DNA of 57,983 bases from Rhodovulum sp. PH10 (GTDB lineage Bacteria > Pseudomonadota > Alphaproteobacteria > Rhizobiales > Xanthobacteraceae), in the NCBI RefSeq assembly GCF_000293785.1, contig NZ_AKZI01000105.1, positions 1-57,983 of the forward strand, given 5' to 3'. The stretch's first letter is position 1; every line of letters starts with the position of its first letter. The notes beneath the pieces were generated by a model, which had not been told where the DNA came from, ran no database searches, and saw nothing but the letters and a program-made list of their open reading frames with translations. This document shows, in pieces, positions 38,542-47,527 of this stretch. The translations under genes were made by a program, and so were the position numbers.

Positions 38542-39512
38542 GCGAGCCCGCCCAAAACGCCGAAAAGCCGCCGGACGACATCGCCATCGACGTGGAGAAT
38601 CTCACGAAGTCGTTCGGCGGCCACACGGTCGTGCGCGGCCTGACGATGCAGGTGCGGCGCGGGCTGATCTACGGCTTTCTCGGCCCCAACGGCTCCGGCA
38701 AGACGACCACCATCCGCATGCTGTGCGGCCTGCTGACGCCCGACTCCGGCCGCGGCACCTGCCTCGGCCTCGACATTCACCGCGACGCCGAGATCATCAA
38801 GCGGCACGTGGGCTACATGACGCAGCATTTCAGCCTGTATCAGGACTTGTCGGTGCGAGAAAATCTCGAGTTCGTCGCCCGCGTCTACGGCCTGAGAAAC
38901 CCGCGCGCGGCGGCGCGCGGCGCGATCGAGCGGCTCGGCCTCGCGCAGCGCGCCGAGCAGCTCGCCGGCGAGCTGTCGGGCGGCTGGAAGCAGCGCCTCG
39001 CGCTCGGCGCCTGCACGCTGCCCGATCCGCAACTGTTGCTGCTCGACGAGCCGACCGCCGGCGTCGATCCGAAGGCGCGGCGCGAGTTCTGGAACGAGAT
39101 TCACGCGCTCGCCGCGCAGGGCCTCACCGTGCTGGTCTCGACCCACTACATGGACGAGGCCGAGCGCTGTCACGAAATCGCCTACATCGCCTATGGCGAG
39201 CTGTTGGCGCAAGGCACCGTGCAGGAGGTGATCGACGCCTCGCATCTCACGACCTTCACGGTCTCGGGCGGCAGGAACTTGTCCGCGCTCGCGGCCGAGC
39301 TGGAGAAACGCGAGGGCATCACCATGGTCGCGCCGTTCGGCACCAGCCTGCACGTCTCCGGCCCCGACGAGGCGGCGGTGAACGCGGCGATCGCGCCGTT
39401 CCGCGAAGACCGTGATCTCGTGTGGGAGCCGTCTCAGCCGTCGCTCGAGGACGTGTTCATCGACCTGATGAGCAAGACCGCCTCGGGCAAGGCGAAGGGG
39501 AGCGGATCGTGA
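38538..39512 (+). CDS. ABC transporter ATP-binding protein (YbhF-like, drug efflux type)
   Basis: A 324-residue ATPase. Walker A GPNGSGKT (near 49-56), Q-loop TQHFSLYQDL, signature LSGGWKQRLALG, Walker B LLLLDEPTAGVD and H-loop STHYMDEAE are intact. The C-terminal DUF4162-like domain (about 235-315) is typical of DrrA/YbhF-type exporters. It has one nucleotide-binding domain, whereas YbhF of E. coli has two, so it should work as a homodimer. It overlaps both neighbours by 4 nt (ATGA and GTGA). Confidence 0.93.
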   Translation: MSEPAQNAEKPPDDIAIDVENLTKSFGGHTVVRGLTMQVRRGLIYGFLGPNGSGKTTTIRMLCGLLTPDSGRGTCLGLDIHRDAEIIKRHVGYMTQHFSLYQDLSVRENLEFVARVYGLRNPRAAARGAIERLGLAQRAEQLAGELSGGWKQRLALGACTLPDPQLLLLDEPTAGVDPKARREFWNEIHALAAQGLTVLVSTHYMDEAERCHEIAYIAYGELLAQGTVQEVIDASHLTTFTVSGGRNLSALAAELEKREGITMVAPFGTSLHVSGPDEAAVNAAIAPFREDRDLVWEPSQPSLEDVFIDLMSKTASGKAKGSGS

Positions 39513-40717
39513 CCAGCGACACGCCCGCCCCCGCTCCTGCCGACGGCACACTCGACACCGCCGTGATGCCGCGGGCGACCGCGCCGCCGATCACCGGCTT
39601 TCGTGCAATCCTGCGCCGGATCGGCGCGGTGCTCCTGAAGGAGGTGCTGCAGCTCCGCCGCGACCGGATCTCGCTCGCGACCATGATCACCATCCCGCTG
39701 ATGCAGCTTTTGTTGTTCGGCTACGCGATCAACACCCAGCCGCGCGACCTGCCGACCGCGGTGCTGCTGCAGGAGCAGAGCGACGTCGGCCGCACCATTC
39801 TGCGCGCGCTCGAGAACACCAAGTATTTTCGCGTCGTGCGGGTGGCGCGCGACGAGCAGGAGTTCGACCGGCTGCTGCAGTCCGGCACCGTGCAGTTCGG
39901 CGTGGAGATCCCGGCGAATTTCGAGCGCGACCTGAGACGCGGCGACCGCCCTGCCATGCTGGTCGCGGCCGATGCGAGCGATCCGGTCGCGTCCGGCTCG
40001 GCACTCGCCGCGCTCACCTCGCTGACGCAGACGGCGCTTCGCAACGACCGCGCGATCCCCGAGCAGACCGCGCCGCCATTCGAGGTGCGTACGCATGCCC
40101 GCTACAATCCGGCCGCCCGCAGCCAGCTCAACATCGTGCCCGGCCTGCTCGGCACCATCCTCACCCTCACGATGCTGATCTTCACGGCGCTTGCAGTGAC
40201 GCGCGAGACCGAGCGCGGCACCATGGAGACGCTGCTGGCGATGCCGATCTCGCCGGTCGAGATCATGCTGGGAAAGATCGCGCCCTATGTGGTGATCGGC
40301 TTTTTGCAGGGCACGCTGATCGTCGCCGCCGGCGTGCTGCTGTTCGCGGTGCCGATCTTCGGCAATCTCGCGCTGCTGGCGACGCTGACCACGCTGTTCA
40401 TCGCCACCAATCTTTCCGTCGGCTACACCTTCTCGACACTCGCGCAGAACCAGCTCCAGGCCATGCAGATGGCGATGATGTACTTCCTGCCGAACCTCCT
40501 GCTGTCCGGCTTCCTGTTTCCTTACGCCGGCATGCCGCAATGGGCGCAATATGTCGGCGAGACGCTGCCGCTCACGCACTATCTGCGCATCGTCCGCGCG
40601 ATCATGCTGAAGGGTGCGACGCTCGCCGACCTCCGCTACGACACGGTCGCGCTGGTGGTGCTGATGCTGATCGCCATGACCATCGCCGTGCGGCGCTTCC
40701 GCCGGACGCTGGATTGA
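39509..40717 (+). CDS. ABC-2 type permease (YbhS/YbhR-like)
   Basis: A 402-residue permease. One transmembrane helix near 45-65 (LATMITIPLMQLLLFGYAIN), a large periplasmic domain (70-200), and five C-terminal helices (about 210-395), with the ABC-2 signature region TLLAMPISPVEIMLGKIAPYVVIGF. The start at GTG 39509 overlaps the ATPase stop (GTGA) and has AGGGGAGCGG upstream. Only one permease is present, so it should form a homodimer. The substrate is unknown; the operon type suggests drugs or hydrophobic compounds. Confidence 0.92.
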   Translation: MTSDTPAPAPADGTLDTAVMPRATAPPITGFRAILRRIGAVLLKEVLQLRRDRISLATMITIPLMQLLLFGYAINTQPRDLPTAVLLQEQSDVGRTILRALENTKYFRVVRVARDEQEFDRLLQSGTVQFGVEIPANFERDLRRGDRPAMLVAADASDPVASGSALAALTSLTQTALRNDRAIPEQTAPPFEVRTHARYNPAARSQLNIVPGLLGTILTLTMLIFTALAVTRETERGTMETLLAMPISPVEIMLGKIAPYVVIGFLQGTLIVAAGVLLFAVPIFGNLALLATLTTLFIATNLSVGYTFSTLAQNQLQAMQMAMMYFLPNLLLSGFLFPYAGMPQWAQYVGETLPLTHYLRIVRAIMLKGATLADLRYDTVALVVLMLIAMTIAVRRFRRTLD

Positions 40718-40745
40718 GGAGACTCGTCTCCTATTCCCTTTTTTA

Positions 40746-40808
40746 TTCGGTCCGGCGAAGACCGAACCCGGGTCGCTCGCTGTGCCGGGTCCCCGCCTTC
40801 GCGGGGAC
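40746..40808. repeat. Two hairpins: TTCGGTC/GACCGAA and GTCCCCGC-CTTC-GCGGGGAC
   Basis: Arms 40746-40752 with 40760-40766, and a perfect 8-bp stem with tetraloop at 40789-40808. The second is a very common dispersed element in Rhizobiales genomes and may also end transcription of the efflux operon or the convergent deaminase gene. Confidence 0.6.
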
Positions 40809-40859
40809 GAGCGGATATGGCGGCGTCGTGATCAGCTCGATTCGGCGATCCACCCGTCG

Positions 40860-41327
40860 TCAATACCGCACCTTGTCCGGCTTCGCCTGCCAGCGGCGAA
40901 AGCCCTCCAAGGCCTCGTCGGCGGCGAGGCGGCGGAGCGGCAGCGTGCGCGCCGGAAGCGGCAGCGCGACCTCGCGATAGAGCGCGTCGTCGTCGAAGCC
41001 GATCTCGGCCGCCTGGACGCGGTCGTTGCCGTAGACGATCGCCGACACCCGCGCCCACCACGCGGCCGACAGGCACATCGGGCACGGCTCGCAGCTCGTA
41101 TAGACCACCGCCCCCTCCAGCACGTGGCTGCCGAGTTTCTTGCAGGCGTCGCGGATCGCCACCACCTCGGCATGCGCGGTCGGGTCGCCGTCCGGCACCA
41201 CCCGGTTGACGCCCTCGCCGACGATTCTGCCGTCCTTGACGATCACCGCGCCGAACGGCCCGCCGCCCGCCTCCACCGCCTCGCACGACAGCGCGATCGC
41301 GCGGCGCATGAAATCCATCTCGCTCAT
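40860..41327 (-). CDS. CDA-fold nucleoside/guanine deaminase
   Basis: A 155-residue cytidine-deaminase-superfamily enzyme with the zinc site HAEVVAI (His/Glu, about 52-58) and PCPMC (about 82-86). Length, GGGPFGAVIVKDG and the WARVSAIVYGNDRVQAAEIGFDDD region point to guanine deaminase (GuaD) rather than the tRNA adenosine deaminase TadA. ATG 41327 overlaps the stop of the LysR gene (ATGA), so regulator and enzyme are translationally coupled. It may be a purine or related amino-heterocycle deaminase. Confidence 0.87.
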   Translation of the reverse strand: MSEMDFMRRAIALSCEAVEAGGGPFGAVIVKDGRIVGEGVNRVVPDGDPTAHAEVVAIRDACKKLGSHVLEGAVVYTSCEPCPMCLSAAWWARVSAIVYGNDRVQAAEIGFDDDALYREVALPLPARTLPLRRLAADEALEGFRRWQAKPDKVRY

Positions 41328-42301
41328 CTCGCCCCTCCCCGTCCGGCGCCACCGACGGTCGTCGGCCGCCGCCTGCGCGGCTTCGTTTGCGCGCGGGCGG
41401 TGCCCGCCCCGGCATCCGGCCGCGCCGCGCCCGCGGCGATCCGCACGGCGAGCGCCACCACGCGTTCGAGCAGCCGCCGCTCCGGCGTGCGCCGCCAGCA
41501 GGCGGCGAACCGCACGTCGGCCAGCGCCGCATCGGTGTGGACGATCTCCAGCTCGCCGTCGGCGATCTCGCGACGCACCGCGGCCGGCGGCACGCAGGCG
41601 ACCGCGAGCCCGTCGATCGCCATGCGCACGATCGGCGCGAGCGTGGTGCTGGCGTGGAGCCTGAGGTCGCGCACGTCGGCGAAGGCGTGGCTGACCGCGA
41701 GATGGATGTCGCCGCGCCGCGCGAAGGTCATCACCGGATGCGCCGCCACCCGCGCGAGCGGCACCCGCCGCCCGCCGAGCCGCAGCCGCGGGCTCGCGAC
41801 CAACCCCATCGGGAACTTGCACAGCTCGCGCACCTCGAAGTCGGGGTCGGTCTGCGGCAAAAGCAGAAAGCCGAGATCGATCTCGTCGGCGCGCAGCTTG
41901 TCCTCGAGCTGCGGCGAGGCGCCGGCGTCGATCTCCAGCGCGAGGTTCGGATAGAGCACGTCGAGCGCCCGCATGAACTCCTGCAGCCAGGTGTGGACGA
42001 TCGTCTCGACCACGCCGAGCCGAAACACGCCGTGCACGGCGTCCGGCACCGCGACCGCGTGGTGCATGGCGTCGTTGAGCGAGAGGATGCGCTCGACATA
42101 GGACAGAAGCTCGAGCCCCTTCTCGGTGCAGCACACGTGCCGCGGCGAGCGCTCGATCAGCGTCACCCCGAGATCGGCCTCGAGCTGGGCGACGCGCTGT
42201 GACACCGCCGGCTGGGTGATCGCCAGCCGCGCCGCCGCCTTGTTGAAGCCGCCGAGCGTGGCGACCCAGTAGAAGGCCTGCAGGAGCCGCGTGTCGAGCA
42301 T
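41324..42301 (-). CDS. LysR-type transcriptional regulator
   Basis: A 325-residue LTTR. Winged HTH at 1-60 (QAFYWVATLGGFNKAAARLAITQPAVSQRVAQLEADLG), then a substrate-binding domain (about 90-290) and a Pro/Arg/Ala-rich tail. It is coupled to the deaminase gene downstream and divergent from the TRAP binding-protein gene; the 156-bp gap holds likely binding sites. The context suggests that it senses the compound taken up or deaminated by these neighbours. Confidence 0.92.
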   Translation of the reverse strand: MLDTRLLQAFYWVATLGGFNKAAARLAITQPAVSQRVAQLEADLGVTLIERSPRHVCCTEKGLELLSYVERILSLNDAMHHAVAVPDAVHGVFRLGVVETIVHTWLQEFMRALDVLYPNLALEIDAGASPQLEDKLRADEIDLGFLLLPQTDPDFEVRELCKFPMGLVASPRLRLGGRRVPLARVAAHPVMTFARRGDIHLAVSHAFADVRDLRLHASTTLAPIVRMAIDGLAVACVPPAAVRREIADGELEIVHTDAALADVRFAACWRRTPERRLLERVVALAVRIAAGAARPDAGAGTARAQTKPRRRRPTTVGGAGRGGAR

Positions 42302-42334
42302 GGGTGCGTCGCCGTCCGCGTCGATTTGTGCCGC

Positions 42335-42360
42335 TTATCGATCCTGATCGAAAATGATAA
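42335..42360. promoter_or_regulatory. LysR-type divergent operator
   Basis: An outer inverted pair TTATC (42335-42339) / GATAA (42356-42360) encloses the palindrome CGATC-CT-GATCG (42339-42350). It lies between the divergent LysR and DctP genes in the only AT-rich stretch of the gap. Confidence 0.6.
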
Positions 42361-42457
42361 TTTGACGCGATGCCTCCGTCCAGTGTCTCCTGGCCGCGAG
42401 ACAACGCCAGGGCGCGGACACGCGACCGGCACCGGACGAGAGGGCTTGTTCGTTTCC

Positions 42458-43459
42458 ATGTTCCCGAGACTGCTTCTGGGGCTCGCCGCCGCGCTGATGG
42501 TCGGCTGGCCCGCCGTCGCCGCTCCCGTCCACACGCTGCGCCTCAACGAGAGCGCCGGCCCGGACGGCCCCGAAGCGGCCGCCCTCGAGGTGTTCAAGCG
42601 CGACGCGGAAGAGCTGTCCGAGGGGCGGCTCGCGATCGAGATCCATTATCGCGACACGCTGCTCGCCACCCGCCAGGCGATCGAGAGCCTGCAGACCGGC
42701 ACGGTCGATCTCTATTCCGGGCCGCTGTCGGCCTTTCGGCCGCTCGCCCCGCAAGAACTCGGCGCGCTGTCGGTGCCCTATCTGATCGACACCCGCGGCC
42801 GGCTGCGCCGCTATCTCGACAGCGACGTCTTTGCCGAGGCCACCCACAAGCTGCTCGCCCGCGGCATCCGGGTGCTGTCGACTGCGGGGCTGCGCGATCC
42901 CGGCCGGGTGATCGTCGCCAACCGGCCGATCCGCACCGCCGACGACCTCGAGGGCTTGCGTATCCGGGTCGGCGGCGACGAGCTGGCCGAACGCTCGTGG
43001 CGCAGCGTCGGCGCGGTGCCGGTGCGGCTCGGCTGGAACGAGACCTATCTGGCGCTCCGCCGCGGCACCGCCGACGCGGTCACCGTGCCGGGCGGCCGGC
43101 TGCGCTCGTCGAACCTGATCCACGTCGCCCGCTACGTCGCGATCGAGGACGCCCATCCGCAGGTGTGGCCGATGGCGATCGCCGAGACCGCCTGGCGGCG
43201 CCTGAGCCCGGAGGATCGCGACGTGCTGATCGATGCCGCCGACGCCGCCGGCCGCGCCTATTCGCGGATCGCCGCGGAAGCCGCCGAGCGCGACCTCGAG
43301 TCGGTCGTGGTGCGCGACCACGCGGTGCGCATCGAGGTGGCGGCACTACGCCGACGGATGGTGCCGGTCTATCGCCGGATGGTCGCCGAGGGCTTGCTCG
43401 CCCCCGAGGTGCTCACACCCGAGGTGCTCACACCCGAGGTGCTCGACGCCACCCCGTGA
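42458..43459 (+). CDS. TRAP transporter solute-binding protein (DctP family), orphan
   Basis: A 333-residue periplasmic binding protein with a signal peptide (1-22, LLLGLAAALMVGWPAVAA). The DctP pattern is seen in QAIESLQTGTVDLYSGPLSAF, LRIRVGG and the conserved Arg that binds substrate carboxylate (GLRIRVGG...). No DctQ or DctM gene is in the window, so it must use a distant permease or act as a sensor. Its C-terminus carries three 5-residue repeats (PEVLT, PEVLT, PEVLD). ATG 42458 is favoured over TTG 42446. Confidence 0.88.
   Translation: MFPRLLLGLAAALMVGWPAVAAPVHTLRLNESAGPDGPEAAALEVFKRDAEELSEGRLAIEIHYRDTLLATRQAIESLQTGTVDLYSGPLSAFRPLAPQELGALSVPYLIDTRGRLRRYLDSDVFAEATHKLLARGIRVLSTAGLRDPGRVIVANRPIRTADDLEGLRIRVGGDELAERSWRSVGAVPVRLGWNETYLALRRGTADAVTVPGGRLRSSNLIHVARYVAIEDAHPQVWPMAIAETAWRRLSPEDRDVLIDAADAAGRAYSRIAAEAAERDLESVVVRDHAVRIEVAALRRRMVPVYRRMVAEGLLAPEVLTPEVLTPEVLDATP
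43403..43447 (+). repeat. 15-bp in-frame triplication at the DctP 3' end
   Basis: CCCGAGGTGCTCACA at 43403-43417 and 43418-43432, and CCCGAGGTGCTCGAC at 43433-43447, encoding PEVLT/PEVLT/PEVLD. Confidence 0.9.
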
Positions 43460-43535
43460 CGCGTCCGGCCGCTGCGGGACGCCGCGCGGCGTCCCGTAAA
43501 TGCCGTTCCCGGCAGCGGCAGCAAAGATCCGAAGA

Positions 43536-44840
43536 TCAGAGCATGCGGCGGAACTCGACCGTCGAGGGTGTGCGGCGCGCTTTGAGATAGCGCACGCCGC
43601 GCTCGGTCGCCTCGGTCGAGAAGGTGAGGTAGCGGTCGAACGCCGCCTTGTAGTCGACCCGCGCGTTGCGCGTCATCAGCACCGTGAACACCACCTTGGC
43701 GTCCGGCCAGCCGAGCCCGAGCGCCTTGCACAGGATCAGCGCGCCGTCCTCGAAGCCGAGCCGCACCAGATTGCGCACCGCCTCCACCGGCACCTTGGTC
43801 ATGGTCGCCAGCATCTCGATGGTGTCGTCGAGCCGGTCGTCGCGGGCGGCGGCGAGGAGCTGCTCGCGATGGGCGGCGAGCTCCGCCTCGCGGCTCTCCG
43901 GCGAGGCGCGGCCGCGGGCGGCGCGGCGCGGCGTCGCCGGCTCGGGCGGCATCGACTGCTCCATCCGGCGGCGCACGTCGGGATCGGGATCGTTCAGCAG
44001 CTGGCGGCGCACCGGCTCGGCGACCAGCCGCACCAGTCCGGCAAACAGGTCCGCCGGCAGCTCCTTGCGATGGACGATTTTTCGCGCCAGCTCCTCGTCC
44101 TTGCGGGCGCGCACCGCGAGCCGCTGAAAGCCGCCGCGCGAGAGCTGCGCGCCGTCGTTGGCGGTGACCTTGTGGGCGACGCGGGTGTCGCCGCGGTCGA
44201 CCAGGATGTCGGTCACCCGCTCCGGCACCATGATCCGCCCGGCGAGCGCCAGGAGATGCGCCTGGCTCTTCGAGGCGGCGATCCGCACCAGAAAATCCTC
44301 GGCGAGGATCGGCGAGCGCTCGAGCACGGGGCCGGCGACCTCGATCGCGTCGTCCTCGGCGAGCCGGTGGACCACCCGCGCCGGGCCACGCTGCACCGGG
44401 GCGATGCGGGCGCTCAGCTTGGCGAGCGCCTCCTCGGGCGTGCCGTCCATCAAGTGGTCCATCACCGTGTCGAACAGCTCGACCTGCTGCTCGGTATAAG
44501 CGTGCACGCCGCGGATGAAGAGCTCGGCGACCCGCAACACGTCGTCGTCGCGCTGCGCGTTGCGCAGCGCCACCGGATCGGGGAACTGCGAGTCGTCGAG
44601 CGGGCCGTCGGTGAAGGCGACGCCGATGCGATGCCGCTCGCGCCAGGCGGCCTTCACCTCGCGGGTGTCGCCGTCGAAGCTCAGGCTGAAGGCGTCCGGC
44701 ACCGCCGCGACGTCCGACACCAGGATGCAGGCGCCGCCCCGCGACAGGTTGAGAATCGCGCAGTCGCCGATCAGGCCGTCGGCGGTGATCTGGCCCATCT
44801 TCAACGTGAGATAGCGCGGGTACTGCCGGCTCTGTGACAT
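43536..44840 (-). CDS. PilZ-DUF2336 protein, c-di-GMP effector-like
   Basis: A 434-residue cytosolic protein. Residues 1-90 form a PilZ domain with the c-di-GMP signature RxxxR (RQYPR, 5-9) and NxSxxG (NLSRGG). Residues about 100-430 are DUF2336, a helical HEAT-like repeat domain (DVLRVAELFIRGVHAYTEQQVELFDTVMDHLM...). DUF2336 occurs almost only in alphaproteobacteria. The combination suggests a c-di-GMP-controlled adaptor. ATG 44840 is favoured because SQSRQYPRYL is the natural PilZ start. Confidence 0.87.
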   Translation of the reverse strand: MSQSRQYPRYLTLKMGQITADGLIGDCAILNLSRGGACILVSDVAAVPDAFSLSFDGDTREVKAAWRERHRIGVAFTDGPLDDSQFPDPVALRNAQRDDDVLRVAELFIRGVHAYTEQQVELFDTVMDHLMDGTPEEALAKLSARIAPVQRGPARVVHRLAEDDAIEVAGPVLERSPILAEDFLVRIAASKSQAHLLALAGRIMVPERVTDILVDRGDTRVAHKVTANDGAQLSRGGFQRLAVRARKDEELARKIVHRKELPADLFAGLVRLVAEPVRRQLLNDPDPDVRRRMEQSMPPEPATPRRAARGRASPESREAELAAHREQLLAAARDDRLDDTIEMLATMTKVPVEAVRNLVRLGFEDGALILCKALGLGWPDAKVVFTVLMTRNARVDYKAAFDRYLTFSTEATERGVRYLKARRTPSTVEFRRML

Positions 44841-45084
44841 CGGCGATCGCTCCGGACGACGAGGGTCCACTGCTGCTTTTCTTCGAAACTGCCAGGACGG
44901 CGCTGAGACCGGGTAAAATAAGACCGGACGATTTTTCTCAAACCGGTGCGAATTTCGACGGAACCGCCCCAGGAGGTACGCCCGCAGGGTGCAACGGGCG
45001 CCGGGCAGCCCTACATGACGGACGGCCGCCCGGCCGAAAACCCGCCGGCCGGCAGAACGATACGACGAACCCCCGGAGAGCGAC

Positions 45085-45489
45085 ATGGAGGCAAGAACCT
45101 ATCCCGTCACCCGGACCGACGCGGAGTGGCGCGCCCTGCTCACCCCCGAGCAATACGAGGTGATGCGCCGGCACGGCACCGAGCGGCCCGGCAGCTGCGC
45201 GCTGCTCGCCGAGAAACGGCCCGGCCGCTTCACCTGCGCCGGCTGCGGGCAGCCGCTGTTCGTGTCGAAGACCAAGTTCGAGAGCGGGACCGGCTGGCCG
45301 AGCTTCGTCGACCCGGTCGAGGGGGCGGTCGAGACCACCCAGGACCGCAGCTTCGGCATGGTGCGCACCGAGGTGCACTGCTCGCGCTGCGGCAGCCATC
45401 TCGGCCACGTGTTTCCGGACGGCCCGCCGCCCACGGGGCTGCGCTACTGCATCAACGGCGTGGCGATGAATTTTTCACCGGAGGCGTGA
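45085..45489 (+). CDS. msrB: Peptide-methionine (R)-S-oxide reductase
   Basis: A 134-residue MsrB that reduces methionine-R-sulfoxide in proteins. The catalytic cysteine is Cys122 (GLRYCINGVAMNF); the structural zinc is held by Cys51/Cys54 and Cys99/Cys102. WPSF and the HCSRCGSHLGHVF block are intact. GGAGAGCGAC precedes ATG 45085. The recycling cysteine near position 63 seen in some MsrB proteins is absent (Lys/Ser there), so it may use another reductant. No signal peptide, hence cytosolic. Confidence 0.95.
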   Translation: MEARTYPVTRTDAEWRALLTPEQYEVMRRHGTERPGSCALLAEKRPGRFTCAGCGQPLFVSKTKFESGTGWPSFVDPVEGAVETTQDRSFGMVRTEVHCSRCGSHLGHVFPDGPPPTGLRYCINGVAMNFSPEA

Positions 45490-45541
45490 GGCCGGTTTTG
45501 AAGGCTCCCGTTCGGGACCTCGGGCACGGTGCTGCCCCTCG

Positions 45542-45578
45542 CCTCTCCCCGCCTTCGCGACCCGCTCGCGGGGAGAGG
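45542..45578. repeat. Dispersed hairpin CCTCTCCCCGC...GCGGGGAGAGG
   Basis: Perfect 11-bp arms (45542-45552, 45568-45578) with a 15-nt loop. This is a common intergenic element in Rhizobiales; it may end msrB transcription. The rest of the 330-bp gap to 45822 shows nothing else. Confidence 0.65.
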
Positions 45579-45822
45579 TCGGAACCCGAACCGGCTCGGA
45601 CGCTGCCGGCGGGGAGCGTTCGCAGCCCGAACCGCGTTCGGCGCACCACCGAGAGCGCGTAGCCTCACAGCCACGGCGACCGCCCGGCCCGCGGCTCGTC
45701 GCCTGCGATACCGCCCCGGCTAGCCACCCGCACGACGATCGCTCTCTGCCCGGTATCGGCCGGGTCGCCAACTGGACACCTCCGGCCGGAGCGGCCTATA
45801 TCCGCCGCAGCAGGAGGCGCGC

Positions 45823-47313
45823 ATGCTCAAATATTTACGTCTTTTTCCGATCCTGATCGCGTGTTGGACCGGCATCTTGATCGCCTAGTACGCTCGTTCT
45901 TATTTCTTTCTTTTCGACGACACGGCTCTGGTGACCACGGCCATCGACACGCCGGTGGCGGCGATCTTCACGCAGCCACTGATCGGCTTTTACCGACCGC
46001 TTCCGTTTCTCCTGCTGAAGCTGCAAGCGGGCGTTTTCGGCTGGCAGGATCCGGCCGGCTACTCGATCGTCGCCATTCTCGTCCATGCGGGATCGGCCGC
46101 CGCATTCTACGCGCTGCTCGCGCGTGTCGGGCTCGGCGAGCTGGCGCGCGGCCTCGCCGCCATGCTGTTCCTGGCATCGCCCTGGGCCTCCGAGGCGACC
46201 TGCTGGATGAGTGCCTGCTTCGATCTTTGGGCCGTCTTTCTAGGGCTCCTGTCGCTCCTCGTCTTTTGCCGCTACCTGGAGCGGCGAAGCCGGACCGCAT
46301 TGGCGATCGCCACCGTGATCTTCGCCATGGCGCTCCTGTGCAAGGAGAATGCGGTGGTCTTCGGTGCCGCCTTCGCCGCCTTGGCGATCGGCAAGCTGGG
46401 ATGGCGACGTTTTCCGGCGGTGGTCGTCGCCGTCCTGCCGATCGCCGGCGTGACGCTGGTGTATCTCGCGGTGCGCTCGGCGATCCTCCCCGACCTCGGT
46501 GGCGCCTATGGCACGGCCGGAGCGTTGTTCGAGAACGCCCCGCTGGTGGCGAACGCGGGCACCTACGTGCAAGGCATTCTCGATCTCGGGCCGAAGCTTC
46601 CGGCGGCTGTTTCCTTCGTAGCGTTCCTCTATTTGGCCGGGATGACGGCGTGCCTCGTGGCGGCGTGGGCGAGACCTCGGGCCGCCGCGATGTGCGTCGG
46701 GCTGTTCGTCGTCCTGCTGGCCCCGGTCCTGTGGGTGCCGGTGTCGCTCACCTCGACCGGATCGGGTCGATTCCTTTATGCGCCGGCACTGGCTTTGCTG
46801 GCTCTGGTGGGAATCGGGGCCGAGGTGATCCGGCAGTGGTCGACCGCCTCGAAGTCGGCGGCACACGAAGCATCGGCCGCGATCGCCGGCGGGTCGTCCC
46901 TGCGGCGGGCGGGGCGGGCAGCCTTCGCCATTCTCGTCGGCGTGACGGTCGGCGTGGCATTCCTGTCCGCCGGCGACCAGGTTCGCCTTTGGCGTTTCGC
47001 CACCGACACCGTCCGCAACACCGTGGCCTATCTTTTGGCTCAACCGACCTTCGCGGGCCCGGCCGTGCACATCACCAACCTGCCGCTGCAGACCGTCGAG
47101 GGGCCTTACCTGCTCAAGACCTACAACCTTCATCATCACCTGGCCGCGGCCGGGCGAGCCGGGAGGTTCGACATCTCGGCGGACGGCGTGATGGTGTCGG
47201 CGCGCGATCCGGCGGTCGTGGTGCCGCTCGGGAGTGACCCGTTCGCGGATCCGCATCGGCCGGAGGCGACGGTGATCACCCTGCCGCTGAAAGCCCTGCG
47301 CCCGGGGAACTGA
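45823..47313 (+). pseudogene. GT-C-like polytopic membrane protein interrupted by an in-frame TAG
   Basis: Reading from ATG 45823, which follows a strong AGGAGG, the frame encodes MLKYLRLFPILIACWTGILIA, then TAG at 45886-45888, then YARSYFFLFDDTALV and the remaining 460 residues to 47313 without further stops. The part before the stop is a perfect first membrane helix, and the part after it carries the DD motif expected in the first periplasmic loop of GT-C glycosyltransferases. Some ten more helices and a soluble C-terminal domain follow. Without readthrough, only a GTG start at 45931 would remain, losing helix 1 and the DD motif. A nonsense mutation, sequencing error or readthrough are all possible. 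The family is only tentatively GT-C. Confidence 0.8.
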
Positions 47314-47385
47314 CCTCGAGGCCCTGCGCCCGATGTCACGCTCGGATACGGAAGCGGTTCCGACCGCCCCGCCCGGGCACCGTCC

Positions 47386-47424
47386 AAAAAAGATGCGGCC
47401 GACCGTTGGGGGACGGTCGGCCGC
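47386..47424 (-). terminator. Strong terminator of the BTLCP gene
   Basis: Perfect 12-bp stem GCGGCCGACCGT (47395-47406) / ACGGTCGGCCGC (47413-47424), followed on the minus strand by ATCTTTTTT. It lies about 100 bp after the stop of the BTLCP gene. Confidence 0.88.
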
Positions 47425-47527
47425 GCGCAATCCCGGTCTGGGACGGGGAGGGGTGGGGACGTGACCGGGGTGCGTAAGCTCCTGCTGCTTGGTCGCCGAT
47501 TGCGGGCGACCGGTTCGAACTATCCGT

